From assembly GCA_029855935.1 (NCBI GenBank), contig JAGSHN010000030.1, positions 39,528-103,527 of the forward strand: 64,000 nt of DNA, read 5' to 3'. Positions 27,514-35,721 of the stretch are shown here, one piece after another. The number at the start of each line of letters is the position of its first letter. Positions within the stretch are counted from its first letter, which is position 1. The notes below the pieces were generated by a model. The model made no database searches and was not told the origin of the DNA. It saw only the letters and a program-made list of their open reading frames with translations. Source of the DNA: Candidatus Thorarchaeota archaeon. Its GTDB lineage: Archaea > Asgardarchaeota > Thorarchaeia > Thorarchaeales > Thorarchaeaceae. A program made the position numbers and the translations under genes.

Positions 27514-27681
27514 GCTCTGGTTAGACTACAAATGGGGTTGAACAACCGGGCCTCGTAGACTTCACCCTCATTCATAACGGTGCTTGAACCTGAGTACGAG
27601 CAGCGTTGAGACTCTAGATGGGCGTCGCAGCCATCCTCAAGGCCGCCGAGTTTGGATTGGCCTGTAGAACGACCTTGAAAC
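27514..27681 (+). repeat. Three decayed CRISPR repeats at the trailer end
   Basis: Beyond the last recognisable repeat, three degenerate copies keep the array's period of 68-69 nt: 27514-27544 (retains GACTA and GGGTTGAA), 27582-27612 (22 of 31 positions match by eye) and 27650-27681 (starts GTTTGGAT and ends TTGAAAC, with one insertion). Intervening old spacers are 37-38 nt. They mark the oldest end of the array. Confidence 0.8.
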
Positions 27682-27691
27682 ACGTATTCCC

Positions 27692-28441
27692 TCAGAACAG
27701 AAACTCGTAGGAGATGCCCGAGGCCTCCAAGAGTCGTGAGAGAGCGTCCTTCTGGTCTTCGAAGAACCTGTCGGTCATTGCCCACCCCAGGCCGTTGGCA
27801 CGATACACCCGGTCAGCATAATGATAGTTGTAGCGGTCAATCAGCACGTGATCTGCGACACCTTCAATCTGCGGAACGAGTTCTATCGCGCCAGGAAGAA
27901 GAGGAGCCATCATAACAGTCGTACGAACACCCGCCCGGTGGAGCCGTTCAATTGTTCTCAACCGTTCCTCTACGGAAGGGGCGTTCGGCTCGAAGAGCCG
28001 ACTGATGTCCGGGTCCGCAGTGGGTATTGTGACAATGACCTCCGCAAGGTCCGACTGTGTCAAGAGGTCTATGTCCCTTAGAACGAGAGGCGACTTTGTC
28101 TGGACCGTGACGGGCCAGCCGTACCGCACGAGGACGAAGAGGCAGCCCCTCGTCAACTGATAGGCCTCCTCCAGGGGCTGATAGGGGTCACACACACCAC
28201 TCACCCAGACCCGTCCGGGCCTCTTCCTCCTGACCTCCCGCCTCAGGAGATCGACGGCATTGATCTTGACGTCCACAAACGATCCCCACGGCTGCGAGTG
28301 TCCGGTGAACCGTCTCATAAAGCGAGCGTAGCAATATGTGCACGCGTGTTCGCAGCCAACGTATGCGTTCACGGTGTAGTCAAATACGCGAGACCTCGTC
28401 AGTATTGACTTTGCCTCAATCTCGCGCACTACCAGTGACAC
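27692..28441 (-). CDS. SPL-family radical SAM protein
   Basis: 249 residues with the radical SAM cluster motif CEHACTYCYARF (Cx3Cx2C) near residue 30, then VWVSGVCDPYQPLE and a C-terminal QKDALSRLLEA. It belongs to the spore-photoproduct-lyase-like or Rv2578c-like group, often annotated as DNA repair photolyase-related. The true substrate of these non-sporulating homologues is not established. GTG start with GGGTGA 7-8 nt upstream, and a TATA-like CTATAAG about 60 nt further up. It ends 10 nt from the decayed CRISPR tail. Confidence 0.9.
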   Translation of the reverse strand: MSLVVREIEAKSILTRSRVFDYTVNAYVGCEHACTYCYARFMRRFTGHSQPWGSFVDVKINAVDLLRREVRRKRPGRVWVSGVCDPYQPLEEAYQLTRGCLFVLVRYGWPVTVQTKSPLVLRDIDLLTQSDLAEVIVTIPTADPDISRLFEPNAPSVEERLRTIERLHRAGVRTTVMMAPLLPGAIELVPQIEGVADHVLIDRYNYHYADRVYRANGLGWAMTDRFFEDQKDALSRLLEASGISYEFLF

Positions 28442-28509
28442 TATGATTCACCCGGATGACGCGCCCGATATCACTGCTCAAGCTGACCGTATGCATTGAA
28501 TGACTTATA

Positions 28510-28566
28510 GAAAAAACGGACGAGGGGGCGGTGATGTGGCCTCCCTCCCTGCCGGCTCGCAGCCGG
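28510..28566 (-). terminator. Candidate terminator after the SSB gene
   Basis: On the minus strand a 6-bp GC stem (CCGGCT/AGCCGG, 28552-28566) lies about 35 nt past the SSB stop, followed further on by a run of six T residues near 28511-28516. The T-run also overlaps the radical SAM promoter region, so the assignment is tentative. Confidence 0.4.
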
Positions 28567-28601
28567 TCTTCGTTGTGTGGACAGAGCAGGGGCTCGTCCG
28601 T

Positions 28602-29060
28602 CTAGAAGCGTCTACGGCCGCCGTAGCCGCCACTCCGGCCACCGCGATAGCCACCACCGCGGTAGTCCCGGCGCGAGCGCCTCTGGTCCTCGTGCTCCTC
28701 GAGGGACATGTCAACATCCATATTGACCTCCTCGATCGGCTCGTCGGCGACCACCAGCTGGCCATAGCGACCGATGTTGAGTCGCAGGTTCCCACGGAAG
28801 AGTCCCGTGTAGCCGTTGGTCAGAGTATATGTCTCGCCGGGCTGGACCTCGTCAAGAACATCGTCCCAGAGTGGTACCTGAACGGTCCCTGTCGCGTCGC
28901 CCACCTTTGCGTCGGCCACACGATGAGTCGTGTAGTCGCGTCGGGAGGACACCTCTCGCTCGGCTCCAATCTCGATGATCTTGAAGGTTATTGTTATGTT
29001 CTTCATTCTCGGCTTCAATTCAGCCACGGTCGCCTCAATGGGCGGGTTGTCGTAAGTCAT
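28602..29060 (-). CDS. OB-fold single-stranded DNA-binding protein with RGG tail
   Basis: 152 residues. Positions ~5-105 form an OB fold typical of archaeal SSB/SOSS-B proteins (ATVAELKPRMKNITITFKII, then VADAKVGDATGTVQVPLWDD, LTNGYTGLFRGNLRLNIG). An acidic linker is followed by a Gly/Arg/Tyr-rich tail (RGGGYRGGRSGGYGGRRRF) as in crenarchaeal and thaumarchaeal SSBs. The start is the ATG encoding MTYDNPP. A longer frame upstream runs through a TATA-like GTTATAAGG at about 29153-29162. Protects single-stranded DNA in replication and repair, with the tail likely mediating protein or RNA contacts. Confidence 0.92.
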   Translation of the reverse strand: MTYDNPPIEATVAELKPRMKNITITFKIIEIGAEREVSSRRDYTTHRVADAKVGDATGTVQVPLWDDVLDEVQPGETYTLTNGYTGLFRGNLRLNIGRYGQLVVADEPIEEVNMDVDMSLEEHEDQRRSRRDYRGGGYRGGRSGGYGGRRRF

Positions 29061-29243
29061 GTCGAATTCTCTCGGTTGTACGAATAACGGACAGCCAAAA
29101 CCAGAAACAGTGTTCGAATCTTTCCTGTCCGCACGTCGACGGGCGTGCCTCCCCTTATAACGTTGTGCATCCGACGGCACAGGAACGTGTCCGAAACTGC
29201 GCTCAGAGACCGTCGCTACGCTCCGCTGACAGGTGACCGATGG

Positions 29244-29267
29244 CCGGCCCGCACCAGGGCGGGCCGG
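29244..29267. terminator. GC-rich hairpin after the oligopeptide transporter operon
   Basis: CCGGCCCGC (29244-29252) and GCGGGCCGG (29259-29267) form a perfect 9-bp stem with a 6-nt loop, about 30 nt past the last ABC gene. There is no clear T-run, so it may act as an RNA-end stabiliser rather than a terminator. Confidence 0.45.
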
Positions 29268-29297
29268 TGTTGGATACTGCTTCTTGGTCGCCTCGGA

Positions 29298-30287
29298 TCA
29301 ATCAAAGAGGTGGCACGCGACGAGGTGTCCTCCGCCGACATCACGGAGTTCCGGCTCCTCGACAGAACAGCGGTTGAAGGCCTTCGGGCAACGCGGGTGA
29401 AACCTACACCCGGCGGGCGGATTGATTGGACTCGGAATCTCGCCCCTTGGGATTGCCGCCAGCATCTTCGCTCGCGGGTCGGGAATTGGGATGGCACTCA
29501 TCAGGCCGACTGTATAGGGATGCATGGCCTCCTCGTAGATGGTCTTGCTGCTGGCCAGCTCCACTATCTTTCCGAGGTACATCACTGCAATCCTGTCGCA
29601 GACGTGCCGTGCCGTCGCAAGGTCGTGCGAGATGAACAGGTACGTCAGGTTATACTCTCTCTTCAGGTCCATCATCAGTTCGAGAATCTGGGCCTTGATC
29701 GAGACGTCGACCATGGCAACGGGCTCGTCTGTGATGACGAACTCCGGGTTCAGAATGATGGCGCGCCCGAAGACCACACGTTGCTTCTGTCCGCCGCTCA
29801 ACTGGTGCGGGAGCCTGTCGTAGAAGGTCTCAGCGGGCGAGAGTCCCACCCTCTCAAGTATCTCCATTGCTCGCTCCTTTCGCTCGGCGGGCGTACCAAT
29901 TCCCTGCAGCCGCAGGGCATCGGCAATCGCGTCGCCTATCGTCATCCGCGGGTTGAGCGAGGATGTCGGATCCTGAAATGTGAACTGTATCCGCCTGCGC
30001 ATCTGCCTGAGCTCATTGCCCTTCAGCTCGGCAAGGTCCACGCCATCGAATAGAATAGACCCGTCGGTCGGCTTGATCAGCACGGCACACAGGCGTCCCG
30101 TGGTCGTCTTTCCAGAGCCGCTCTCGCCAGCCAGGCCGAGGACCTCTCCTCGATGAATGTCAAACGAGATGTCGTCGACGGCCTTCACAAATGTCTTCTC
30201 TCCCGCAAAGAGGGACTCAAGGAATCCCTTCTGGACAGGAAAGTACTTCTTCAGATGCTCCACGCGTACAAGAGGTTCTTTAGCCAT
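29298..30287 (-). CDS. Oligopeptide ABC transporter ATPase (OppF-like)
   Basis: 329 residues. Walker A GESGSGKTTTGR, signature LSGGQKQRVVFGRA, Walker B-region ITDEPVAMVDVS and H-loop ISHD. The Walker B region has FVITDEPVAM rather than the usual hhhDEPxSALD, which is common in OppF-like proteins of this group. The C-terminal oligopeptide/dipeptide motif has the cysteines of CRFHPRCP, CSVEEPE and CHLFD, which bind an FeS cluster in studied relatives. Last of a five-gene operon, 13 nt after the OppD-like gene. Confidence 0.95.
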   Translation of the reverse strand: MAKEPLVRVEHLKKYFPVQKGFLESLFAGEKTFVKAVDDISFDIHRGEVLGLAGESGSGKTTTGRLCAVLIKPTDGSILFDGVDLAELKGNELRQMRRRIQFTFQDPTSSLNPRMTIGDAIADALRLQGIGTPAERKERAMEILERVGLSPAETFYDRLPHQLSGGQKQRVVFGRAIILNPEFVITDEPVAMVDVSIKAQILELMMDLKREYNLTYLFISHDLATARHVCDRIAVMYLGKIVELASSKTIYEEAMHPYTVGLMSAIPIPDPRAKMLAAIPRGEIPSPINPPAGCRFHPRCPKAFNRCSVEEPELRDVGGGHLVACHLFD

Positions 30288-30300
30288 TCACTCGACCCTC

Positions 30301-31314
30301 CTATGAGTACAGGTGACACGCCACAATCCCGCCACTGGGACTCTTTGTCAGCATCGGCTGCTCGGTCCGGCAGCGCTCTGTGGCCTGCGGACAGCGCGGA
30401 TGATACATACAGCCGGGGAGCGGCTCCGTTAGATCTGGCGGAGCACCCGGTATCCACGCCAGCTTCTTGTCAGGCTTTCTCACGTCAGGCACGGCCTGCA
30501 GCAGGGCCTGAGAATACGGATGCTGAGGATTCTCGAACAGTGTCTCGGTGTCGGCAAGCTCCATCAGTCGACCGGCATAGATGATGGCGATATTGTCCGC
30601 GTGCTGTGCGAGAACGCCAAGGTTGTGAGTGATCAGTATCATTGTCAGATTGAACTTCTCCTTCAGCTTGGCAATCTCGTCTAGGATCTGGGCCTCGACT
30701 ATGACATCAAGTGACGTCGTTGGCTCATCAGCAATGAGCAACCGCGGCTTGAGAGCCAGGCCGAGCCCGATCATCACACGCTGGCGCATACCGCCACTGA
30801 ACTGGTGGGGATAGTCCGTCATCCGCTCGGGAAGGATACCCAGGCTGCCGAGGATCTCCGCAGCACGCTCGGTCGCCTCCTCCTCAGTCGTCTCTGGACT
30901 GTGCTCCCTGATGATCTCTACGAAGTGGTCCTTGATACTCATCATCGGGTTGAGCGAGGTCATTGGGTCCTGAAAGATGTAGGCTACCTGCTCGCCGCGG
31001 AGACGTCGCATTGCCTCCTCAGGGAGCTTGAGCAGGTCCGTCGGGCCCGGCTCAACCGCCTGACCATCATACTCGATCCTCTTTCCGACATCGAAGACTA
31101 TCTCGCCCTCAACTATCTTGCCCGGATAGGGGACAAGCCGGATGATGGACCGACCGAGGGTCGACTTGCCGCAGCCAGACTCGCCAGCCAGACCGAGTGT
31201 GGTGTTCTCTTCGACGTCCAGTGACACTCTGTCGACAGCACGTGCGACACCGCGGCGGGTCCGATACTCCACGATGAGATCTCTGATACTGAGTAGGTCT
31301 GACATCTCTCTCAC
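30301..31314 (-). CDS. Oligopeptide ABC transporter ATPase (OppD-like)
   Basis: 337 residues with Walker [13 protein letters not shown], signature [14 protein letters not shown], Walker [14 protein letters not shown] and H-loop ITHN. The C-terminal domain ends with the cysteine motif [15 protein letters not shown] and CHLYS. It forms a heterodimer with the OppF-like ATPase on the cytoplasmic side of the permeases. It lies between the OppC-like permease and the OppF-like gene with only 1-13 nt gaps. Confidence 0.95.
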   Translation of the reverse strand: MREMSDLLSIRDLIVEYRTRRGVARAVDRVSLDVEENTTLGLAGESGCGKSTLGRSIIRLVPYPGKIVEGEIVFDVGKRIEYDGQAVEPGPTDLLKLPEEAMRRLRGEQVAYIFQDPMTSLNPMMSIKDHFVEIIREHSPETTEEEATERAAEILGSLGILPERMTDYPHQFSGGMRQRVMIGLGLALKPRLLIADEPTTSLDVIVEAQILDEIAKLKEKFNLTMILITHNLGVLAQHADNIAIIYAGRLMELADTETLFENPQHPYSQALLQAVPDVRKPDKKLAWIPGAPPDLTEPLPGCMYHPRCPQATERCRTEQPMLTKSPSGGIVACHLYS

Positions 31315-31315
31315 C

Positions 31316-32629
31316 TCACTCCGTCAGTTTGGGCATCAGTATCTCGTTCAGCCCCTCTCCGGCAAGGGTGAATCCCAGCGCAAGCAGGACGATCATTATT
31401 CCCGGGAACGTGATGACCCACCACGCTCCGAACTGCAGCTGCATCCGGCCGAAGGTGAGGTCCCAGCCCCAATCCGGAACGTCAATTGGCAGGCCCAGAC
31501 CGATGAATGTCAGCCCCGCAGCCGTGAGAACAGCGTCCGCAAAGTTGATCGACATGACGACAACTGCAGACGGGAGCACGTTCGGCAGGACGTACCTCAG
31601 CAGGATGTCCCTGTCCCTTGCACCCATTACGATGGCAGCCTCAACATAGGGCAGCTCCTTCACAGAGAGGACCTGACTTCTGATGACTCTGAAGTACGAG
31701 GGTATGTACACGACGGCAATCGCCAGCGCCATGTTCACGACGCCCGGCCTCAGCATGGCAGCGATTGCGATCGCCAGCACGAGGCCAGGAAAGGCGAAGA
31801 TGCTATCCATAATGAGGGAGGCTACTCTGTCAGCGATGCCACCCCGGTAGGATGCAATGAGACCGATGGTGACGCCCGTGGAGAAGCACACCGCGACCGA
31901 CAGGACTGCCACCTGCAGCATCACTGCACCACCCGCGATCGTCCGGCTGAGCATGTCCTGTCCCAGCTGGGTAGTGCCCAGTGGAAAGTGCTCGGTCGGC
32001 GGGGAGAGCAGTGGGCCAACGTTCAGTGTGAACGGGTCGTACGGCACGATATAGAGCGAGATGCCGGTCATGTACGTGATGGCGAAGACTATCACCAGAC
32101 CCGCCGCCGTGATCAGTCCGGGCGTGCCACGGTCGGCCAGCTGAGGATAGAGGTCGAAGGCCAGAATGAACAATGCGGCCAGCATCACGTTACCAACGGT
32201 CAGAGAGACGGGCAGCGTTGCTCCCTCCTGCGGGACAAGCAGGTATGCCAGCGCTGCTGCGGCACCACAGAATGCCCCTGACAGGCCCACAAAGAACAGT
32301 CGTCCCCTTGTTCGTGACAGAAGCCCTGAGCTAACGAGATGCTTCTGCAGCACTCGCGCCGCGCTGATGGCGATGGCCACAAGAAATGTGGTGGCGACAA
32401 CAGGGACTCCGATCCCTCTGTGGGAGCGAAGTGCGAGGAGTATCAGGTCGGCGACCAGGTCTATGGCAAGGCCCGCTACAATGAGCAGTGCGATCTTGCC
32501 CTTCAGCGAGAGCTCCCCCATTGACTTGGTGGTGCGTCGCAGTCGGAGTACAATGCCGCTCACAATTGTCTCGTGGTGCCGGGCCTTCTCGGGCGCCGTT
32601 GATTCCTTGACAGTAGGTTCTTCACTCAT
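31316..32629 (-). CDS. Oligopeptide ABC transporter permease (OppC-like)
   Basis: 437 residues, longer than the usual ~300. The C-terminal ~290 residues form a standard DppC/OppC permease, with the LGTTQLGQDMLSRTI motif before the core and the EAA-type loop EAAIVMGARDRDILLRYVLPN. The N-terminal ~150 residues add four hydrophobic segments (LKGKIALLIVAGLAIDLVAD, VPVVATTFLVAIAISAARVL and two more) not normally present. Preceded by OppB with 11 nt between them. Forms the membrane channel with OppB. Confidence 0.94.
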   Translation of the reverse strand: MSEEPTVKESTAPEKARHHETIVSGIVLRLRRTTKSMGELSLKGKIALLIVAGLAIDLVADLILLALRSHRGIGVPVVATTFLVAIAISAARVLQKHLVSSGLLSRTRGRLFFVGLSGAFCGAAAALAYLLVPQEGATLPVSLTVGNVMLAALFILAFDLYPQLADRGTPGLITAAGLVIVFAITYMTGISLYIVPYDPFTLNVGPLLSPPTEHFPLGTTQLGQDMLSRTIAGGAVMLQVAVLSVAVCFSTGVTIGLIASYRGGIADRVASLIMDSIFAFPGLVLAIAIAAMLRPGVVNMALAIAVVYIPSYFRVIRSQVLSVKELPYVEAAIVMGARDRDILLRYVLPNVLPSAVVVMSINFADAVLTAAGLTFIGLGLPIDVPDWGWDLTFGRMQLQFGAWWVITFPGIMIVLLALGFTLAGEGLNEILMPKLTE

Positions 32630-32640
32630 CTGGTCACCTC

Positions 32641-33654
32641 CTACAGCCTGATTCTCGGGTCGAGGTACGCGTACAGAATGTCGACCAGCAGTGTGACGAG
32701 CATCACAAGCAGCCCGAAGAAGACGACAGTCCCCTGTATCGCGGTGTAGTCACGTCTGCTGATACGGTCCACAAGGTATGTTCCAAGACCGTCCCAGTTG
32801 AACGTCGTCTCTGTGAGGACGGCCCCCGCCAGCAACGCTGCGAATTGCAGTCCTATCATGGTGAGGATGGGGAGAAACGCGTTCTTCAGAGCGTACCTAT
32901 ATGTTATTGTCGAGTCCGCAAGACCACGCGCCTGCGCTGCGACAACAAAGTCCTGTCTCAGAGTCTCAAGCATATTGGTGCGGGTGAGTCTGATGAATAT
33001 TCCACACAGGACCGTCCCGAGCGTCACAGCCGGGAGTATCAGATGCAGCGCGGCATCGACGAACGCACGGATGTTGCCTGAGAGCAGTGCGTCGACTGTC
33101 ATCATTCCCGTGACGCGGTCTATCTCAACCTGATAGCGCGGGTCAATCTGACCCCCGGTGGGCAGCCATCGCAGGTATATTCCGAAGACTAGCTGGAGTA
33201 TCATCCCAAGGAAGAACACAGGGATCGCATACGTGACAATGCCAAATATCCTGATGACGTTGTCCTCGAAGGTGTTGTAGTTCTTCGCACTCCTTATGCC
33301 GAGGAACACCCCCAGAATGACGGCAAAGAGCATAGCCCAGATTGTGAGCTCAAGTGTCGCTGGGAATCGAGATAGAATCTGGGCCGTGACTGGCTGGAAG
33401 TCCTGCATTGACAGGCCAAAGTCACCGTGAAACACGCCGATGAGATAGTCGACGTACTGCTGCCAGAGCGGCTTGTCGAGTCCAAGTCTGGCCTTAAAAG
33501 CTGCCAGCACCTCTGGATTGACACCCTTCTCAAAGTGTAGCAGGGCTGGATCACCCGGCATGACTCTGAGAATCAGAAATACGAGTGTCAATAGGAACAT
33601 CAACATCGGTATCATAAGGATGATTCTGCTGACTATGTATGAACGTAGTGTCAT
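32641..33654 (-). CDS. Oligopeptide ABC transporter permease (OppB-like)
   Basis: 337 residues of DppB/OppB type: an N-terminal TM helix with IPMLMFLLTLVFLILRVMPGDP, six membrane helices and the EAA loop DFVVAAQARGLADSTITYRYALKN before the last two helices. Forms the peptide channel with the OppC-like permease. It follows the binding-protein gene by about 115 nt containing a strong hairpin, so its expression is likely lower than that of the binding protein. Confidence 0.95.
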   Translation of the reverse strand: MTLRSYIVSRIILMIPMLMFLLTLVFLILRVMPGDPALLHFEKGVNPEVLAAFKARLGLDKPLWQQYVDYLIGVFHGDFGLSMQDFQPVTAQILSRFPATLELTIWAMLFAVILGVFLGIRSAKNYNTFEDNVIRIFGIVTYAIPVFFLGMILQLVFGIYLRWLPTGGQIDPRYQVEIDRVTGMMTVDALLSGNIRAFVDAALHLILPAVTLGTVLCGIFIRLTRTNMLETLRQDFVVAAQARGLADSTITYRYALKNAFLPILTMIGLQFAALLAGAVLTETTFNWDGLGTYLVDRISRRDYTAIQGTVVFFGLLVMLVTLLVDILYAYLDPRIRL

Positions 33655-33687
33655 CTGTCACAAAGGCCCCCTGTCAGAAAGAATAAA

Positions 33688-33750
33688 GGGGTTGGGAGAA
33701 GCCCCGTGAAAATCCTCCTGATGAAGGTTCCGGCTTCTCCAATGAACCCC
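33688..33750 (-). promoter_or_regulatory. Intercistronic hairpin between oppA and oppB
   Basis: GGGGTT plus GGAGAAGCC (33688-33703, one unpaired G) is complementary to GGCTTCTCC plus AACCCC (33732-33750, a 4-nt bulge), giving about 15 base pairs. Hairpins at this place usually protect the binding-protein mRNA or partly terminate transcription, raising the ratio of binding protein to permease. Confidence 0.6.
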
Positions 33751-33770
33751 ACTTTGGACTCTTGCCTACT

Positions 33771-35435
33771 TCACGGCCCAGTTGTGGCTGGCTCACCCAT
33801 ATAGAGCAGCCAGTGCCTCCAGTTCACGGTGATGTCAAGGACAATGCCGTGGACTGTCAGCTTCGAGACTGCCACAGTGTTGCTCTGCCACAGGGGTATG
33901 ACAGAACACTCCTGTGCCTGAAGGTCCTGAAGCTGAGCGTACAGAGACTCGCGCTGGGTGGGATCCGCAGTGCTCCTGGCCTGCAGCCAGAGGCTGTGCT
34001 GCTGCACTCCACCAGCCGGGTACGTTTCGTTGTAGCCCATGTTGAGCCACGAGGCGAACGGCAGGAACGCGTAGTTGTCGGCATCAATGTAGTCTGGATA
34101 CCATCCGTAGATGTACAGCTGCAATGTGCCGGCGTTTCGCTGTGCCCTGTAGGTCGCCCAGTCGAGACCCTGCAGGTCGATGGAGATCACACCAGAGGCC
34201 TCAAGGTCGCTCTTGTACACAGCAGCCTGTTCGGCTGACTGCGGGTAGTGACCAGAGGACTCGTAGAACAGGGTGAGATGTAGTTTGTTGTTCTCGTCGT
34301 AGCCGTACTTGGCCAGCACTTGGCGGGTGTAGGTGTAGTTGGCATCGCCCCAGATGGTGAAGCTTGGCTTGTGGAAGGCCATGCCCTCTGGGATTATGCT
34401 GTACAGCGGTCGGGCAAAGCCGTGGAACACCGTCTCGCAGACGTGGCTGCGGTTCAGTGCTGCAGCGATTGCCTGACGGACATCAGTGTTATTGAGCGGA
34501 GCCATGCGCTGGTTGAAGCACAGGTACTGAATCTGGGCACCAATGCCCTCCCAGACACGCACGTTGGGGTCTTCCTTGAAGGCCTCAACCTGAGTGGCCG
34601 TCAGCTGCCTGTACGCGATGTCAATCTCGCCCGAGCTCATTGCCTGTGCCAGAGAAGTGGAGTCGGAGTACATCTTGATGATGATCCTCTCGGTCTTCGG
34701 CAGTCCAGCAGCCGCGTTCCAGTAGTACGGGTTGGCCCTCAGAACGATCTGAGTGTCCTTGCCGCCGACCCGCTCCCATGACTCGAGGGTGTACGGACCG
34801 AGGCCAAGCGGATGGCTGGCACGGGCGTCGCCCTCTGTGTATGTCACAAGCTCGTCCATGGGAGCGTACTGAGGATCGACCATGTAGGATGCAGCACACG
34901 CCATCAGCTGCAGGAACGGTGAGAACGGGATCTTCAGGTAGAACCGGACCTCGTATTCTCCGAGGACCGTGACGTTGTCGATTATTGTGTCGTAGCCGAT
35001 GTTCAGCTGCGGACCGTCCGGTTCGAACAGTCCGTTGCCTGTCAGGTTGCAGTTTCTGTCAAAGGTGTACTTGACAACGCTGGCATTGAACGGTCTCACT
35101 CCATCAAAGGTCACTCCTTGTCGGAGGTCGAAGTCCCATATGAGACCGTCGTCGCTCACAGTCCAGCTCTCAGCGAGAGCCGGCTGGATGTCGTTAGGAC
35201 CGGCACTTGATCCCGGTTTGATCTCTACCAGTCCTGAGCTAAGGGCCGTGATTATCTCCCAACCGAAGTAGTCGTAGGCCTGAGCATTATCGAGGCTCGA
35301 CTCCACCGAGTCAGTCGTCCCCATGACGATGACGTTGGGAGTCGCCGGTGGCGCACTCAACAGATACCATGCGCCAACACCACCAACGACAATGATGACC
35401 ACGACAACAATGGCCAGGACCTTGGTGCTTGGCAA
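33771..35435 (-). CDS. Extracellular solute-binding protein family 5 (OppA-like)
   Basis: About 554 residues. An N-terminal membrane anchor (VLAIVVVVIIVVGGVGAWYLL) is followed by the SBP_bac_5 fold with AESWTVSDDGLIWDFDLRQGVTFDGVRPFNASVVKYTFDR and later FNQRMAPLNNTDVRQAIAAAL. No lipobox cysteine, so it is anchored by the helix. I favour a TTG start at 35435, preceded by GGAGGAAAGG. The longer frame is Arg-rich and runs toward a TATA-like CTTAAATACG at ~35504-35514. It captures peptides outside the cell for the OppBCDF transporter downstream. The specific ligand is unknown. Confidence 0.93.
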   Translation of the reverse strand: MPSTKVLAIVVVVIIVVGGVGAWYLLSAPPATPNVIVMGTTDSVESSLDNAQAYDYFGWEIITALSSGLVEIKPGSSAGPNDIQPALAESWTVSDDGLIWDFDLRQGVTFDGVRPFNASVVKYTFDRNCNLTGNGLFEPDGPQLNIGYDTIIDNVTVLGEYEVRFYLKIPFSPFLQLMACAASYMVDPQYAPMDELVTYTEGDARASHPLGLGPYTLESWERVGGKDTQIVLRANPYYWNAAAGLPKTERIIIKMYSDSTSLAQAMSSGEIDIAYRQLTATQVEAFKEDPNVRVWEGIGAQIQYLCFNQRMAPLNNTDVRQAIAAALNRSHVCETVFHGFARPLYSIIPEGMAFHKPSFTIWGDANYTYTRQVLAKYGYDENNKLHLTLFYESSGHYPQSAEQAAVYKSDLEASGVISIDLQGLDWATYRAQRNAGTLQLYIYGWYPDYIDADNYAFLPFASWLNMGYNETYPAGGVQQHSLWLQARSTADPTQRESLYAQLQDLQAQECSVIPLWQSNTVAVSKLTVHGIVLDITVNWRHWLLYMGEPATTGP

Positions 35436-35681
35436 ATTCCTTTCCTCCACGCTTTTTCCGCATCGCAAACGTGCGGTGCTGCGTTTCCGTTCGTACGTTC
35501 GCGTATTTAAGTTCACCCAGAGCAGTAACTAGAAGCGCCATTCGCCATACATATGTTGACGCTCACCCCAGAGGCCTATGAAGGGCGATGCGCACGGGCC
35601 TCAACAGAGATTTCTCAGGCCGCAGGTCCGGGAGACACGTGGTCACACATTGCAATACCAGTCACAATCAGGGGGGGTGTT

Positions 35682-35715
35682 GTGGGGGCGTCCCAGGGTG
35701 GGCGCACGCCCCCAC
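35682..35715. terminator. Perfect 10-bp GC hairpin after the DUF3160 gene
   Basis: GTGGGGGCGT (35682-35691) and ACGCCCCCAC (35706-35715) pair perfectly across a 14-nt loop, 7 nt past the DUF3160 stop on the minus strand. The rest of 35436-35681 holds the binding-protein promoter and nothing else that I recognise. Confidence 0.55.
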
Positions 35716-35721
35716 CTCTTC

